Shown: piece by piece, positions 63,533-64,000 of the stretch
Position numbering within the stretch: position 1 is the stretch's first letter
Layout: every line of letters begins with the position of its first letter
DNA from: Agrococcus sp. ProA11
GTDB lineage: Bacteria; Actinomycetota; Actinomycetes; Actinomycetales; Microbacteriaceae
Reading direction: 5' to 3'
DNA: 64,000 nucleotides
NCBI RefSeq assembly: GCF_039880525.1
Contig: NZ_CP156989.1
Span: forward strand, 744,001-808,000
Position numbers and translations under genes: made by a program
Notes under the pieces: model-generated
Told to the model about the DNA's origin: nothing
The model's input: the letters and a program-made list of their open reading frames with translations, nothing else
Database searches by the model: none

Positions 63533-64000
63533 ATGCCAGCGACGTCCCCCACCGCAGATCGAACGACGCGAACGCACGATTGGATGGCGCGCAGCCGCGA
63601 CTCGGGGCGGAACGCCCTGTCGGGAGTGCTCTTCGGGGTGGGCCTGATCGCGTTCATCGACGAGACCGTCTTCCATCAGCTGCTGCACTGGCATCACTTC
63701 TACGACCTCGGAACGCCCGACCTCGGCCTGGTGTCGGACGGGTTCTTCCACGCCTTGAGTTGGTTCGCCACGATCGGCGGCCTGTTCCTCCTCGCCGATC
63801 TGCGGCGACGCGGTGGCCTCTGGCCCGCACGGTGGTGGGGCGGGGTGCTCGTGGGAGCCGGAGGGTTCCAGCTCTACGACGGCGTGATCCAGCACAAGCT
63901 GCTGGGCATCCATCAGATCCGATACGTGGACGACCTGATCGTGTACGACGTGGTCTGGAACGTGACGGCCATCGCGCTCGTCGTCGCGGGGGACGTGCTG
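63533..64000 (+). CDS. DUF2243 family membrane protein (partial, C-terminus beyond window)
   Basis: An open frame from ATG 63533 to the window edge, 156 residues. After a basic N-tail (TADRTTRTHDWMARSRDS) come helices GVLFGVGLIAFIDETVFHQL, FHALSWFATIGGLFLLADL, WWGGVLVGAGGFQLYDGV and VVWNVTAIALVVAGDVL. The histidine-rich HQLLHWHHFYD and IQHKLLGIHQIR between helices are the family marks, and may bind a metal or heme. Function unknown; members often lie near cytochrome c oxidase assembly genes of the CtaG type. There is nothing between 63381 and 63532 that I can assign. Confidence 0.88.
   Translation, partial: MPATSPTADRTTRTHDWMARSRDSGRNALSGVLFGVGLIAFIDETVFHQLLHWHHFYDLGTPDLGLVSDGFFHALSWFATIGGLFLLADLRRRGGLWPARWWGGVLVGAGGFQLYDGVIQHKLLGIHQIRYVDDLIVYDVVWNVTAIALVVAGDVL

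Overview
The window is high-GC actinobacterial DNA, most likely from a member of the Microbacteriaceae such as Agrococcus or Microbacterium. This is inferred from the composition, GTG/TTG starts, promoters with TANNNT placed 6-8 bases before the start codon, and the chromosomal order leuB-ilvE-FAH-gltX, then tRNA-Gln and tRNA-Glu, then leuC-leuD-murA-plsC-gpsA-ddl. No transposase, integrase, phage gene or CRISPR array is visible.

Layout. 1-8.7 kb: a GAF sensor kinase cut by the window edge, a DUF6458 membrane protein, leuB-ilvE-FAH, a PadR regulator with a convergently overlapping membrane partner, gltX with a thioredoxin-reductase-like flavoprotein, a DUF4287/DUF5655 gene, and tRNA-Gln(CTG). 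8.7-25.3 kb: an amino-acid permease, then an RpiR/MurR-type regulator diverging from a 14-kb operon for bacterial cell-wall fragments. That operon holds an oligopeptide-type ABC importer, murQ, anmK, an L-Ala-D/L-Glu epimerase, an SxxK serine hydrolase, nagB, a FAD/Fe-S D-lactate-dehydrogenase-like protein and an MFS carrier. 25.4-28.5 kb: thioredoxin under a CsoR/CstR-like operator, small membrane proteins and a YihY family protein. 28.5-43 kb: a homoprotocatechuate (3,4-dihydroxyphenylacetate) meta-cleavage operon (hpaG-like FAH-RraA fusion, GntR, hpaE, hpaD, hpaH, hpaI) with a divergent MHS carrier, followed by an aldehyde dehydrogenase, SDR, MoaF-like protein, copper amine oxidase and FeaR-type AraC regulator. 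43-48.4 kb: TauE/SafE, IclR, an MBL-fold hydrolase, a lipid kinase, tRNA-Glu(CTC) and a phenol-hydroxylase-type flavoprotein. 48.4-51 kb: a repeat-rich stretch with an AbiEi/DUF559 gene, then mdh. 51-64 kb: leuCD-murA-plsC-gpsA-ddl and housekeeping genes, several small acidic proteins, ychF, a P-loop kinase and a DUF2243 protein cut by the right edge.

How the genes work together. The first catabolic block should import muropeptide-like material, phosphorylate anhydro-MurNAc (AnmK), remove the lactyl ether (MurQ), oxidise the released D-lactate, epimerise the Ala-Glu dipeptide and feed glucosamine-6-P to glycolysis (NagB). NagA, NagZ, an AmpD-type amidase and LdcA are not in the window. The second block would convert an aromatic amine to an arylacetaldehyde, then an arylacetate, and by ring cleavage to pyruvate and succinate semialdehyde. 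No HpaBC hydroxylase is present, so the natural substrate may already carry a catechol ring (dopamine or 3,4-dihydroxyphenylacetate), or the hydroxylase lies elsewhere. Both blocks sit between tRNA-Gln and tRNA-Glu, which suggests that this interval has been enlarged by accessory metabolic genes.
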